A program made the translations under genes and the position numbers. The notes below the pieces were generated by a model. It did not search any database, was not told the DNA's origin, and saw only the letters and a list, made by a program, of their open reading frames with translations. From Serratia bockelmannii (GTDB taxonomy: Bacteria > Pseudomonadota > Gammaproteobacteria > Enterobacterales > Enterobacteriaceae), in NCBI RefSeq assembly GCF_008011855.1, contig NZ_VOUX01000033.1, forward strand, positions 806,001 to 870,000: a stretch of DNA of 64,000 nt, written 5' to 3'. Every line of letters begins with the position of its first letter. Within the stretch, counting starts at the first letter, position 1. Below are positions 19,206 to 28,000 of this stretch, piece by piece.

Positions 19206-20048
19206 TCAGGCGCCGATTTCGGTGCGCACGTCCAGCAGCTCGGGGAAAAAGGTCAGATCCAACGCCTTTTTCAGGAAGCTGACGCCGCTGGAACCGCCGG
19301 TACCTGACTTAAAGCCAATGATCCGCTCCACCGTTTTCATATGGCGGAAACGCCACAGATGGAAACTCTCCTCGATATCCACCAGCTTCTCCGCCATTTC
19401 ATAGGCTTCCCAGTAGGTCTGCGGGTTGTCGTAGATCACTTTGAACGCCGGCAGCAGATCCGGGTTGCGCTGGTAGGGCTGCGTCCAGTCACGCTCGAGG
19501 CACTCCTGCGGGATCGGCAGGCCGTGGCGTGCCAGGTACAGCAAGTATTCGTCGTACAGGCTCGGCGCTTCGAGGATCGCCTTCAGCGCGGCGTGCTTTT
19601 CCGCATCGCTGCTAAACACCGCCAGCATCGCCGCATTCTTGTTGCCGAGCAGGAACTCGATCGACCGGTACTGATGCGACTGGAAGCCCGACGAGCTGCC
19701 CAGCACGTCGCGAAACTCGACGTACTCCGACGGCGTTAGCGTTTCCAGCACCGCCCACTGTTCGAACAGCAGCCGCTGGATCTGTTTGACGCGCGCGAGG
19801 ATTTTGAAACAGTGGCTGAGTTTGTCCTGCTGCACCAGCCGCACCGCCGCCTGCAGCTCGTGCAGCATCAGCTTCATCCACAGCTCGGAGGTTTGGTGCT
19901 GTATCACGAACAGCATTTCGTCATGATGCGGCGGGTTGGAGAGTGGGTGCTGGCAGTCCAGCAGCGAGTCCAGGCACAGGTAGTCGCCATAGCTCATGCG
20001 TTTGGAAAAATCGGTGACAATCGCGCTTTCTAATTCCCGTTTGTTCAT
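19206..20048 (-). CDS. kynA: Tryptophan 2,3-dioxygenase
   Basis: This 280-aa haem enzyme opens the indole ring of L-tryptophan to N-formylkynurenine. Family blocks are clear: [11 protein letters not shown] near residue 20, [24 protein letters not shown] near 40-63, [20 protein letters not shown] near 120-139, and the C-terminal [16 protein letters not shown] loop that closes over substrate. Length fits bacterial TDO. The ATG at 20048 is chosen over a longer reading because GGAGAG lies 6 bases upstream. No kynureninase or formamidase gene is nearby. It is divergent from the LacI-type regulator, and sbmC follows closely. Confidence 0.95.
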   Translation of the reverse strand: MNKRELESAIVTDFSKRMSYGDYLCLDSLLDCQHPLSNPPHHDEMLFVIQHQTSELWMKLMLHELQAAVRLVQQDKLSHCFKILARVKQIQRLLFEQWAVLETLTPSEYVEFRDVLGSSSGFQSHQYRSIEFLLGNKNAAMLAVFSSDAEKHAALKAILEAPSLYDEYLLYLARHGLPIPQECLERDWTQPYQRNPDLLPAFKVIYDNPQTYWEAYEMAEKLVDIEESFHLWRFRHMKTVERIIGFKSGTGGSSGVSFLKKALDLTFFPELLDVRTEIGA

Positions 20049-20200
20049 CTGTTCTCTCCGTTGCGCCCAGCGCCCCATCGGCCTGGAACGAGCCGCAAAG
20101 AGAAAACAATAGTACAGAACCCGCCGCCCCGAAGGGCGATAAACGAGAGGTGCTTCGCAGATCTCACTCATCTGCGTTAACACATTGCCCCTCTCCCCCT

Positions 20201-20221
20201 GTGTTGTTTAGTAAACAACAC
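20201..20221. promoter_or_regulatory. Perfect 21-bp palindrome between kynA and the lacI-type gene
   Basis: Arms GTGTTGTTTA and TAAACAACAC flank a single central G. It lies 153 bases before kynA and 125 before the regulator gene, with no T run, so an operator is more likely than a terminator. The regulator that would bind it is not known. Confidence 0.55.
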
Positions 20222-20345
20222 GGCTGCCGCCTGACGATTCTCACAAATGCGCAATCCCATGCGCGCAGCGCCCCGGTTCCGGCTTGCCTGCGGCCGGCTT
20301 CCCTTATAGATTGCAGGCTAACGGCAGGCAGCAAGGTATCGGCAA

Positions 20346-21380
20346 ATGGCAAATATTCGTGATGTGGCGCGGTTGGCCGGCGTGTCCATCAGCAGCGTGT
20401 CGAACCTGCTGAACAATCGCAGCCACCAGATGAGCGCGCAGACCCGTGAGCGCATCGAACGGGCGATGGAAGCCCTGGGATACCGGCCGGCCCGAGCGGC
20501 GGTGCCCGCGCCGCAGGCGAAGATCATCGGCCTGCTGCTGCCGTCGATCGTCAACCCGAGCTTTTCGGCGCTGGCGCATGCGGTCGACGGCGCGGCGCGG
20601 GTTCACCGTTACCGCGTTTTGCTCGGCAACGCCTACCGCCAGGAACAGGAAGAAGCCGCGTTTATCGACGATATGTTCCTGCACGGCGTGCGCGGCATCA
20701 TCGTAGCGGCGAGCGACATTCGCCAGACTCATTTTGTTCGGGCCGCCGAGCGTGGCATGAAGATTGTCAGCTACGACAGCCCGTTCGCCGAGCCGATGGC
20801 CACCGATACCCGACTGTTCGACAGCGTGTCGATGGACAATATCGCCGCCGGGCGCCTGGCCGCGCAGCACCTGCTCGAGCGCGGCTGCCGACACATCGTG
20901 TTCGCCACCGAAGCGACGCTGACCGTCGGGCGCAGCCACAAGATCGACGGTTTTCTGAGCGCGCTGGGGCACAGCCTGAGCGAACGCCAACGGGTGATCG
21001 AAGGCAAAGCCAACAGCGCCTACGGCGACACGGAAATGTTCGACTTGGGGCTGACGCTGGCGCCGCGCGTTCTCGCGTTGGCACCGCGCCCGGACGGCAT
21101 CGTGGCGATTAACGATGCGCTGGGCATCGGGCTGATGGTGGGCCTGCGCGCCGCCGGCATCCAGGTGCCCGCAGACATCTCGGTGATTGGCATCGATAAT
21201 ATCGCGCTGGCCGGCCTGGCCGAACCGGGGTTGACGTCGATTGGCCCACCGCTGGCGGAGATGGCGCAGCTGATGGTCGAACGCCTGATCGGCCGTATCA
21301 ACAATGATTTGCAACCCCCCGGCGAGTTTCTCTTCCCGCCGTCGGTCATCAGCCGGCGCTCGGTCAAAGCCGCCGGTTAA
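20346..21380 (+). CDS. LacI-family transcriptional regulator
   Basis: This 344-aa protein begins with a standard LacI helix-turn-helix (IRDVARLAGVSISSVSNLLNNRSHQMSAQTRERIERAMEALGYRPAR), followed by the hinge and a periplasmic-binding-protein-like sensor (IIGLLLPSIVNPSFSALAHAV, then the DGIVAINDALGIGLMVGLRAAGIQVPADISVIGIDN block). The recognition helix has SISSVSNLLNN in place of the usual TVSRVLN. It is followed on the same strand by an MFS transporter, a dehydrogenase and an RbsD/FucU-type protein, which it probably controls in answer to their substrate. An AAGG site lies 9 bases before the start. Confidence 0.9.
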   Translation: MANIRDVARLAGVSISSVSNLLNNRSHQMSAQTRERIERAMEALGYRPARAAVPAPQAKIIGLLLPSIVNPSFSALAHAVDGAARVHRYRVLLGNAYRQEQEEAAFIDDMFLHGVRGIIVAASDIRQTHFVRAAERGMKIVSYDSPFAEPMATDTRLFDSVSMDNIAAGRLAAQHLLERGCRHIVFATEATLTVGRSHKIDGFLSALGHSLSERQRVIEGKANSAYGDTEMFDLGLTLAPRVLALAPRPDGIVAINDALGIGLMVGLRAAGIQVPADISVIGIDNIALAGLAEPGLTSIGPPLAEMAQLMVERLIGRINNDLQPPGEFLFPPSVISRRSVKAAG

Positions 21381-21575
21381 TACGGTAAAAACGACTTTCC
21401 CAGACGATGCGCAGCCGGCATCGTCCGGATCGTCGCAGCTAAAAGCAGAAAAAATAGAATCGTCGCAATAAATAAACGGCGCGACGCTTTTATGCACGCA
21501 ACGTCGTTATTCAGCACGCCGCTCATGACTTTGGGCTGGGCCGCTATTATTCCGATTAACCACATGGGAAAAACC

Positions 21576-22886
21576 ATGATGAAAAAAACAATGCCAAAGG
21601 ATATTGAACGCAGCGCCATCAGGAAATTGACGCTGCATATTGTCCCCCTCATGATCTTATTGTATTTCCTGGCCTTTCTCGACCGCAACAATATGGCCTA
21701 CGCCGCCAAAGCGCTGGAAGATAATCTGGGATTGACCGCCTCGGCTTTCGGCTTCGCCTCCGGGATTTTCTTTATCGGTTATTTCCTGTTTGAAATACCC
21801 AGCAACGCCGGCACTATTAAATTTGGCCCGCGCATCTGGTTCGCCAGAATATTAATTTCCTGGGGCATCTTCGCGACCCTGCTCGGTTTTGTGCGCACGC
21901 CGCTGGAGCTGTATATTTGCCGTTTTATGCTGGGCGTGTGCGAAGCCGGTTTCTTTCCCTCGGTGGTGTATTACTTCACGGTCTTCTTTCCGGAGAAATA
22001 CCGCACCAAAATTCTCGGCATGTTTATCATCGTCCAGCCGCTGTCCAACGCGGTCGGCTCGCCGATTTCCGGCTTTATTCTCAATATTCAGCATGACTGG
22101 TTCGGGTTCGCCCCCTGGCAGCTGCTGTTTATCCTCGAAGGGCTGCCGCCGATCGTCATCGGCCTGCTGATCCCGTTCCTGATCAAGAACTCCCCCAAAG
22201 ACGTCGGCTATCTGAACGTGGAGGAAAAAGCCTGGCTGATGAGCAACGCCGGCCGCTCCAAATCCGGCTCTAAAATCACGCTGGCTGACTTCCTGAAGGG
22301 GATTAAAAACAAGAAATACCTGCTCTACGCGCTGCTCAACTTCGGCATGGTGTGCGGCATTTATGGCTTCGGCACCTGGCTGCCGTCGATCATCAGCGCC
22401 CTCTCCGGCGGCGATATCTTCCGCGTCAGCCTACTGGCGCTCATTCCCTACGGCCTGGCCGCGCTGCTGGTCTATCCGTGGAGCCTGTGGGCCAGCAAAA
22501 CCAAAAAGCTCGGCGTATTTGCCGGCCTCAGCATGGTGGTTGCCGCCATCGGCCTGATGGGGGCGGTGACGTTTTTTAAATACGACCCGCTCGTCGCGCT
22601 GTCGTTCCTGTGCATCGCCGCCATCGGTATCTACACCGCCGTGCCGCCGTTTTTATCCATGCCCGCCAATATCTCCACCGGCGCGGCTGCGGCCGCCGGG
22701 CTGGCGGTGGTCAGCTGCATCGGCAATATCGGCGGTTTTGTCGCCCCCTATGCGGTGGGCGTGCTGAACGATCTGACCGGCAGCAGCGCGCCGGGGCTGT
22801 TTTTCCTGGCCTCGTGCCTGCTGGCCACCGGGCTGATCTGCATTTTCTACTGCGCCAAACAGCGTGAAGGCGTCATCAATTCTTAA
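21576..22886 (+). CDS. MFS transporter, anion:cation symporter type
   Basis: This protein of about 436 aa has 12 predicted membrane helices and belongs to the anion:cation symporter branch of the MFS. Signs are the N-terminal ...RKLTLHIVPLMILLYFLAFLDRNN block, FFIGYFLFEIPSN in helix 2, and the RFMLGVCEAGFFPSVVYYF helix 4 motif. Such carriers import sugar acids, tartrate or similar organic anions with protons. The start is uncertain: three clustered ATGs (21564, 21576, 21579) are possible, with only a weak GGGA site. The following dehydrogenase gene begins 21 bases after the stop, so transport and oxidation of one compound are probably linked. Confidence 0.88.
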   Translation: MMKKTMPKDIERSAIRKLTLHIVPLMILLYFLAFLDRNNMAYAAKALEDNLGLTASAFGFASGIFFIGYFLFEIPSNAGTIKFGPRIWFARILISWGIFATLLGFVRTPLELYICRFMLGVCEAGFFPSVVYYFTVFFPEKYRTKILGMFIIVQPLSNAVGSPISGFILNIQHDWFGFAPWQLLFILEGLPPIVIGLLIPFLIKNSPKDVGYLNVEEKAWLMSNAGRSKSGSKITLADFLKGIKNKKYLLYALLNFGMVCGIYGFGTWLPSIISALSGGDIFRVSLLALIPYGLAALLVYPWSLWASKTKKLGVFAGLSMVVAAIGLMGAVTFFKYDPLVALSFLCIAAIGIYTAVPPFLSMPANISTGAAAAAGLAVVSCIGNIGGFVAPYAVGVLNDLTGSSAPGLFFLASCLLATGLICIFYCAKQREGVINS

Positions 22887-22907
22887 CGAACCAATAAGGA
22901 GTCAATC

Positions 22908-23672
22908 ATGGGCGATCTTGCGGGCAAAAAGGTCTTTATCACCGGAGCGGAACAGGGCATTGGCCGCGCCACTGCGGAGCGGCTGATCAAGGCCGGTTGC
23001 GACATCTATTTTCACTATCACAGCGACGAAAGCGGCCCCAAGGCGCTGGTGGCGCTGGCCCATTCTCTGGGGCAAAAAGCCGCTTACGGCTACGCCGATC
23101 TCATCGATACCGACGAAACGCTGCGCTGCGTCGCGGCCGGCGCCGAGTTTCTCGGCGGCATCGATATTCTGGTCAATAACGTCGGCGGCATCGTCGGGCG
23201 CAAATGGCTGGGCGAGATCGACCGCGCCTTCTGGCAAACCGTGATCGACGTGAACATGACCACCATGCTGAACGTGACGCAGAGCGCGCTACCGTTCCTG
23301 AAGGCGGCGGCAAACGGCGCCAGCATCGTCAACCTGGCCTCGCAGGCCGGCCGCGCCGGCGGCCACTCCGGCTCGCTGGTCTATTCCGCCACTAAGGGCG
23401 CGGTGCTCACCTGGACGCGCTCGCTGGCGGCGGAGCTGGGCGAGCACGGCATCCGGGTAAACGCGGTGGCGCCCGGCCTGATCCTCGGCACCCGCTTCCA
23501 TAATCGCCACACCACCCAAGAATCGGCGGAGGAAACCGTTCGCGCCATCCCGCTGGGCCGCGCAGGCACGCCGGACGACGTGGCGCGCGCCATCACCTTT
23601 CTGGCGGCGGAATACGACGGCTTCATCTCCGGCGCCACTCTTGATATCAACGGCGGCATCTACCGCATGTAA
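22908..23672 (+). CDS. Short-chain dehydrogenase/reductase
   Basis: This 254-aa SDR has the cofactor motif TGAEQGIG (about residues 12-19), the NNVGG variant of NNAG near 90, catalytic Ser in IVNLASQAG near 145 and the YSATK catalytic pair near 161-165, with NAVAPGLI behind it. The substrate cannot be read from sequence. Its place between an MFS carrier and an RbsD/FucU-type protein suggests an NAD(P)-linked sugar or sugar-acid dehydrogenase. A strong AAGGAG site lies before the ATG. The complete motif set argues for an active enzyme. Confidence 0.88.
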   Translation: MGDLAGKKVFITGAEQGIGRATAERLIKAGCDIYFHYHSDESGPKALVALAHSLGQKAAYGYADLIDTDETLRCVAAGAEFLGGIDILVNNVGGIVGRKWLGEIDRAFWQTVIDVNMTTMLNVTQSALPFLKAAANGASIVNLASQAGRAGGHSGSLVYSATKGAVLTWTRSLAAELGEHGIRVNAVAPGLILGTRFHNRHTTQESAEETVRAIPLGRAGTPDDVARAITFLAAEYDGFISGATLDINGGIYRM

Positions 23673-23681
23673 TTCAGCTGC

Positions 23682-23701
23682 GGGCGGCACGGCTGCCGCC
23701 C
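23682..23701 (+). terminator. Hairpin between the dehydrogenase and the RbsD/FucU gene
   Basis: An 8-bp stem GGGCGGCA / TGCCGCCC with loop CGGC is followed by CCTATT. It is probably an intercistronic stabiliser rather than a full stop. Confidence 0.4.
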
Positions 23702-23720
23702 CCTATTCAGGTATCGCCTT

Positions 23721-24137
23721 ATGATTAAATCCGCCATCATCCACCCGCCGCTGCTCGCCGCGCTGGCGCAATGCGGGCATAAAACCCAGGTGCTGATCGC
23801 CGACGGCAACTACGCCTGCATGACCCACGCGCCGAAAGACGCCACCGTGGTCTATCTGAACCTGGCGCCCGGCACGCTCGCCGCTCCGCCGATCCTGGAA
23901 AAACTGCTGGCCTGCATCAACGTGGAAAGCGCGGCGCTGATGGCCTGCCCGCCGGACTTCACCAACACTATCGAAGCCGAATACCGGCAGCTGCTGCCAG
24001 AACATTGTCCGATCGAATACCTGCCGCGCGAGGCGTTTTACGCCGCGGTCAAATCGGATCGGACGTTGCTGGTGATCGCCTCCGGCGAACAGCGCCGCTT
24101 CGCCAACCTGCTGCTGACGGTGGCGCCGGTGGTGTGA
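23721..24137 (+). CDS. RbsD/FucU-family sugar mutarotase-like protein
   Basis: This 138-aa protein aligns by eye with FucU of E. coli along its length: the N-terminal HPPLLAALAQCGHKTQVLIADGNY with the catalytic-type His at residue 20, an acidic PDFTNTIEAEYRQLL stretch in the middle and the end YAAVKSDRTLLVIASGEQRRFANLLL. RbsD/FucU proteins speed up exchange between anomers of a sugar so that the correct form meets the next enzyme. It is the last gene of the LacI-MFS-SDR unit, which suggests that the substrate is a reducing sugar whose lactone-forming dehydrogenase needs one anomer. The sugar itself is unknown. Confidence 0.82.
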   Translation: MIKSAIIHPPLLAALAQCGHKTQVLIADGNYACMTHAPKDATVVYLNLAPGTLAAPPILEKLLACINVESAALMACPPDFTNTIEAEYRQLLPEHCPIEYLPREAFYAAVKSDRTLLVIASGEQRRFANLLLTVAPVV

Positions 24138-24153
24138 TGACGCCATTGCGTTA

Positions 24154-24178
24154 ATGGCGGTTGTGCCCCAACCGCCAT
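24154..24178. terminator. Hairpin between convergent transcripts
   Basis: Arms ATGGCGGTTG and CAACCGCCAT form a perfect 10-bp stem with a 5-base loop. It sits between the end of the sugar unit (+) and the end of alb6 (-). No long T run follows on either strand. Confidence 0.55.
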
Positions 24179-24187
24179 ACCTGCGCT

Positions 24188-24922
24188 TTACGCCAGCTGC
24201 TGATTCACGATATCCGCCACTTCTTTCGGCTGATGATTGATGAAGAAATGATCCGACGAAACGGTGTGCAGACCGATATGCGCGCTTGTATAGCGCGCCC
24301 AAGCCGCCATGTCCGTCTTGGAAACAGTGCTGTCGCGGCTGCCGTGAATCAACACCAAAGGATAATTGATTGTCTTCTCCTTCAACGCCCGTTTCATATG
24401 AAAATTAATCGACAGCTCGTTGCGTATAATAGGAAAAAATAAGCTTCTGAAATCAACGTCATCCAAAATATCAGGTTGAGTTCCGCCATAACGACGCAAT
24501 ACTTCGGCCATTTCATCATCATCTGAATGCATCGGATCATGCTTAAAATCCGTAATGTGCGGCGGTGCTTCTGCGGCGATAAAAATTCGCGCCGGCGGTT
24601 TATCCTGAGCGATAAAACGACTCGCCAATTCAAAGGCGAATAATCCGCCATTGCTGTGACCAAGAAATGAGTACGGTTTTCCCGACATCAGGCTCGTGGC
24701 TTCTCGTTCCACCTCATCCAGAATTTTGCAGACATCATTGCACAACGCCTCTGAAAAGCGGCGCCCATTGCCGGGCAGTTGCATGGCGTACACGGACGTA
24801 TTGCTATTGACGTAGTGAGAGAATGGCACGAATACCTCGGCATTTCCGGCGGCATAAGGGAAACAAAATAAAATATGCTCATCATCCCCACCGGTACCCC
24901 TTTTTATTTGCTCAAACCACAT
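24188..24922 (-). CDS. alb6: Type II thioesterase of the althiomycin-type cluster
   Basis: This 244-aa alpha/beta hydrolase is a type II thioesterase, which clears wrong or stalled groups from carrier domains. It has the LFCFPYAAGNAEVF opening, the nucleophile motif GHSNGG near residues 83-88 and the final His region SSDHFFINHQP. The start MWFEQIKRG at 24922 is preferred because GAGG lies 7 bases upstream. It is the last gene of the six-gene cluster, separated from the NRPS-PKS gene by 146 bases that hold a strong hairpin, so its expression may be uncoupled from the rest. Confidence 0.9.
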   Translation of the reverse strand: MWFEQIKRGTGGDDEHILFCFPYAAGNAEVFVPFSHYVNSNTSVYAMQLPGNGRRFSEALCNDVCKILDEVEREATSLMSGKPYSFLGHSNGGLFAFELASRFIAQDKPPARIFIAAEAPPHITDFKHDPMHSDDDEMAEVLRRYGGTQPDILDDVDFRSLFFPIIRNELSINFHMKRALKEKTINYPLVLIHGSRDSTVSKTDMAAWARYTSAHIGLHTVSSDHFFINHQPKEVADIVNQQLA

Positions 24923-25009
24923 ACGGCTTCCTCTGCTTTGCAAGAATATGACGCTATCCGCCACCGCGGAGAACGGGAGCGGCGTAATCAAAATCAATAC
25001 CGTAGCGGG

Positions 25010-25036
25010 ATCAGCGGGATAGTTTATCCCGCTGAT
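25010..25036 (-). terminator. Long hairpin between alb5 and alb6
   Basis: A perfect 12-bp stem ATCAGCGGGATA / TATCCCGCTGAT with a GTT loop lies 33 bases after the alb5 stop. No T run follows on the - strand, so read-through or mRNA processing is as likely as full termination. Confidence 0.55.
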
Positions 25037-25068
25037 TTCCCCTCAGGTATAGCGAACACGCTGCGCCA

Positions 25069-28000
25069 TCAAGCCAGCGTCCAATGCCCTAACCACGAAG
25101 TCATTTTTTCCGCCATCATTGCCGCGCCTTCTCCCGCGTTCATCGTCAGGTGGTTCCCCGGAATTACCTGCACCTCGAAGCGGCCCAACACCCAGGGATG
25201 CCAGAACTTGCTTTGATTTTCAGGAAAATCTGCAATCACCTCGCGGTGAGAGAAAAACAGCACATCACTCATCAACGCATGCGGGTGGTAACGCTGCATC
25301 ATCACGTTATGCCGTTGCCAGGTGCTCAAGTAACGAGGTAAGAACGCCGAGGAAAAGAGCGTTTCGGCCGCAGTTCCTTTGGTGATCTCAGATAAATAAT
25401 GGATTTTATCCGCCATTTGGGTCATCGCCTTCCAGGCATCCCAATCAATGTCCAGTGACACCAGGCCAAATGAAAGCAGGTAGTCCAAAATCTGTTCATC
25501 CGTCATGGCCGCAGGCAGATTTCCCTGTCCTGGGGAATCAATCATCACTACCGGCAGAGACACATGTTTTCCCTCTTGGTACTGCCGCGCCATTTCAAAC
25601 GCGATAATACCGCCGAACGAAGAACCGGCCAGGCAACATTCGCCTCGTTCAAGATGCGGCTTCAGCAAAGCCAGATACTCTCCCGCCAATTGTTCGATGC
25701 TCTCGAAGGCGCCCGAGCCATTGAGCAGAGGTGAACGTATGGCATAAATCGTTCTGCTGCTTCCCAAGCATTGAGCCAACTCCCGGTAGAAATAGATGTC
25801 GCCGCCGATGGGGTGGATCAACACAAGTGGCATCATCCCCTCATCCTCACCGTCGCGCAGCTTCACCAAACCGCTTTCGCCCTGAGGCTTCGCTGTCGCA
25901 TGAGCCTCTAGCGATTGCGCTATTTGCACGACGCTCGGCTGTTCCATGGCCATAAGCTCAAGACGTATACCGGTCATTTTTTGCAGGCGGCCAATCAGTT
26001 GCAATGCGCTCAGCGAGTCGCCGCCCAGTTCGAAGAACCCGCGCTGTGGATCGACCGACTCACACCCCAGAACCTCGTTGAACAACATTGCCACCCGTTG
26101 TTGCATATCTCCTTGGTGCACGGCTGCCTCCGCCGGAACCGGGGCCGGCCGCGAATGAGCGGGTGAATTCATCACACCGAACCAATGCCGCTGAGGCGCG
26201 AAAGGATATGCCGGTAGACGCAAAGACGCTTGCCCCGTACACCGCCAGAAACGCTCCTGGTTGATTTCCACACCTGACATATGCAGCACGCCAACGGAAC
26301 GCCACAGCATCTGCGCAGCCTGCCGCTCATCCGTAGCGTTGCGCGGTGAAGAAACGACAACGGCCGCATTCCCCAATGCCGGATGGCGCGACGCCAACGT
26401 ACTCAGAATTTGACGCGGCCCTACTTCCAGCAATACCCAGTTGTCATCGGCACGGCGTTCAAGCAAGGTACGCAGGCCGGCGTCATATTGCACCGTATGC
26501 CGCAGGTGCTGCACCCAATATTCGGGCTGACAAACCTGTTCCGCCGTTGCCCACTGGCCGGTCAAATTGGAGATAAACGGTAACTGCGGCTCGTTGAAGG
26601 CAATTTCTTGCAGCGCGGCCTTAAACTCTGCCAACACAGGCTCCAATAAACGCGAATGGAACGCGTGCGAAACCTTAACCGGATGGCAAGATACCCCTTG
26701 GGCGATCAAGCTCGCCTGCAAAGAGGCGATTGCCGACGCCGCGCCGGAAATGACACAGCTTCCCGAATCATTAACGACGGCGATATCGACGCCCAACGCG
26801 GCAGCCTGTTCGCTTACGCCCTCCGCCGACTGTTTGATAGCCAGCATCGCCCCCGGTGCGGTGTGCGCCAATAGCGCACCGCGTTTGAGCATCAACTTGA
26901 GCGCATCCTCCAGTGAAAATACGCCGGCGATACATGCGGCAACATATTCGCCCAGGCTATGACCAATCATCACCGTCGGCTCAACACCGAGGAAGCGATA
27001 CCACTGCGCCAACGCATATTCATACACAAACAGCGCCACTTGAGTGATTGCGGTGTGGTGTACGCTCTCCCCGTTCGCCAATACGTCTTCCCGCGTTATT
27101 TCACCGCCCATCATCGGCTCGAGCAATGCGAGGCAACGATCGACCTCCACTCGGAATTGCGGTTCGGCGTCATATAACGCCTGTGTCATGCCGACGAATT
27201 GTGCGCCCTGGCCCGGGAACATAAAGGCCACCTGCGCCTCGAACGCAGGTCGGGCCATCGTTTCGCCCTTCTCGCGCAACCGCGCGACGACCGCTTCCCG
27301 TGAATCTCCGGATACCCACCGTTGGCATGCATAGCGGTGTCGCTGCGCCATCAGGGCATAGCCAACCGCCTCCATCGAATGCTCAGGATGCGTTGCCAAA
27401 TGATCGGCCAAAGCTTCACTCATCCGTTCGAGAGCTGCGTCATCCGCCGCAGAAACGCACAGCATATTGCGCTGAGCGGACCGAGGTGCGGTTGTCGGCG
27501 TGTTCGGCGCCTGCTGAAGGATAACGTGCGCGTTGGTGCCGCCAATGCCGAAAGCGCTGACGCCGGCGGTGCGGAGCCCTGTGGCGCTTTCCCAGTTGCG
27601 GGTTTCAACATTCACATAAAACGGCCCTTCAGCCAGTTTTAATGCCGGATTCTCACGCTGCATATGTAGCGTGGGAACTAACGTTCGATGCTGCAGGCAC
27701 AACGCCGTTTTAATCAAGCCGGCTATGCCTGCCGCGACATCCAAATGCCCCAGGTTACTTTTCACCGAGCCGATTGCGCAGGCGTGTTCCGCCTGTTGTC
27801 CGGCGAAGGCCGCTTTCAACCCGGCAATTTCAATAGGGTCGCCCAATGGCGTGCCGGTGCCGTGCGCTTCGACATAGGAAATGTCCGCCGGCGTGACATC
27901 GGCATCGGCCAATGCCTTGGCAATCACCGCCTGTTGACGGCTCTCGCTTGGCGCAGTGAATCCCATTTTATCCCGCCCGTCATTATTTACGGCCGACCCT

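Noticed and set aside
20049-20183. 45-residue N-terminal extension of kynA
   Set aside because: No similarity to tryptophan dioxygenases; GGAGAG supports the ATG at 20048.
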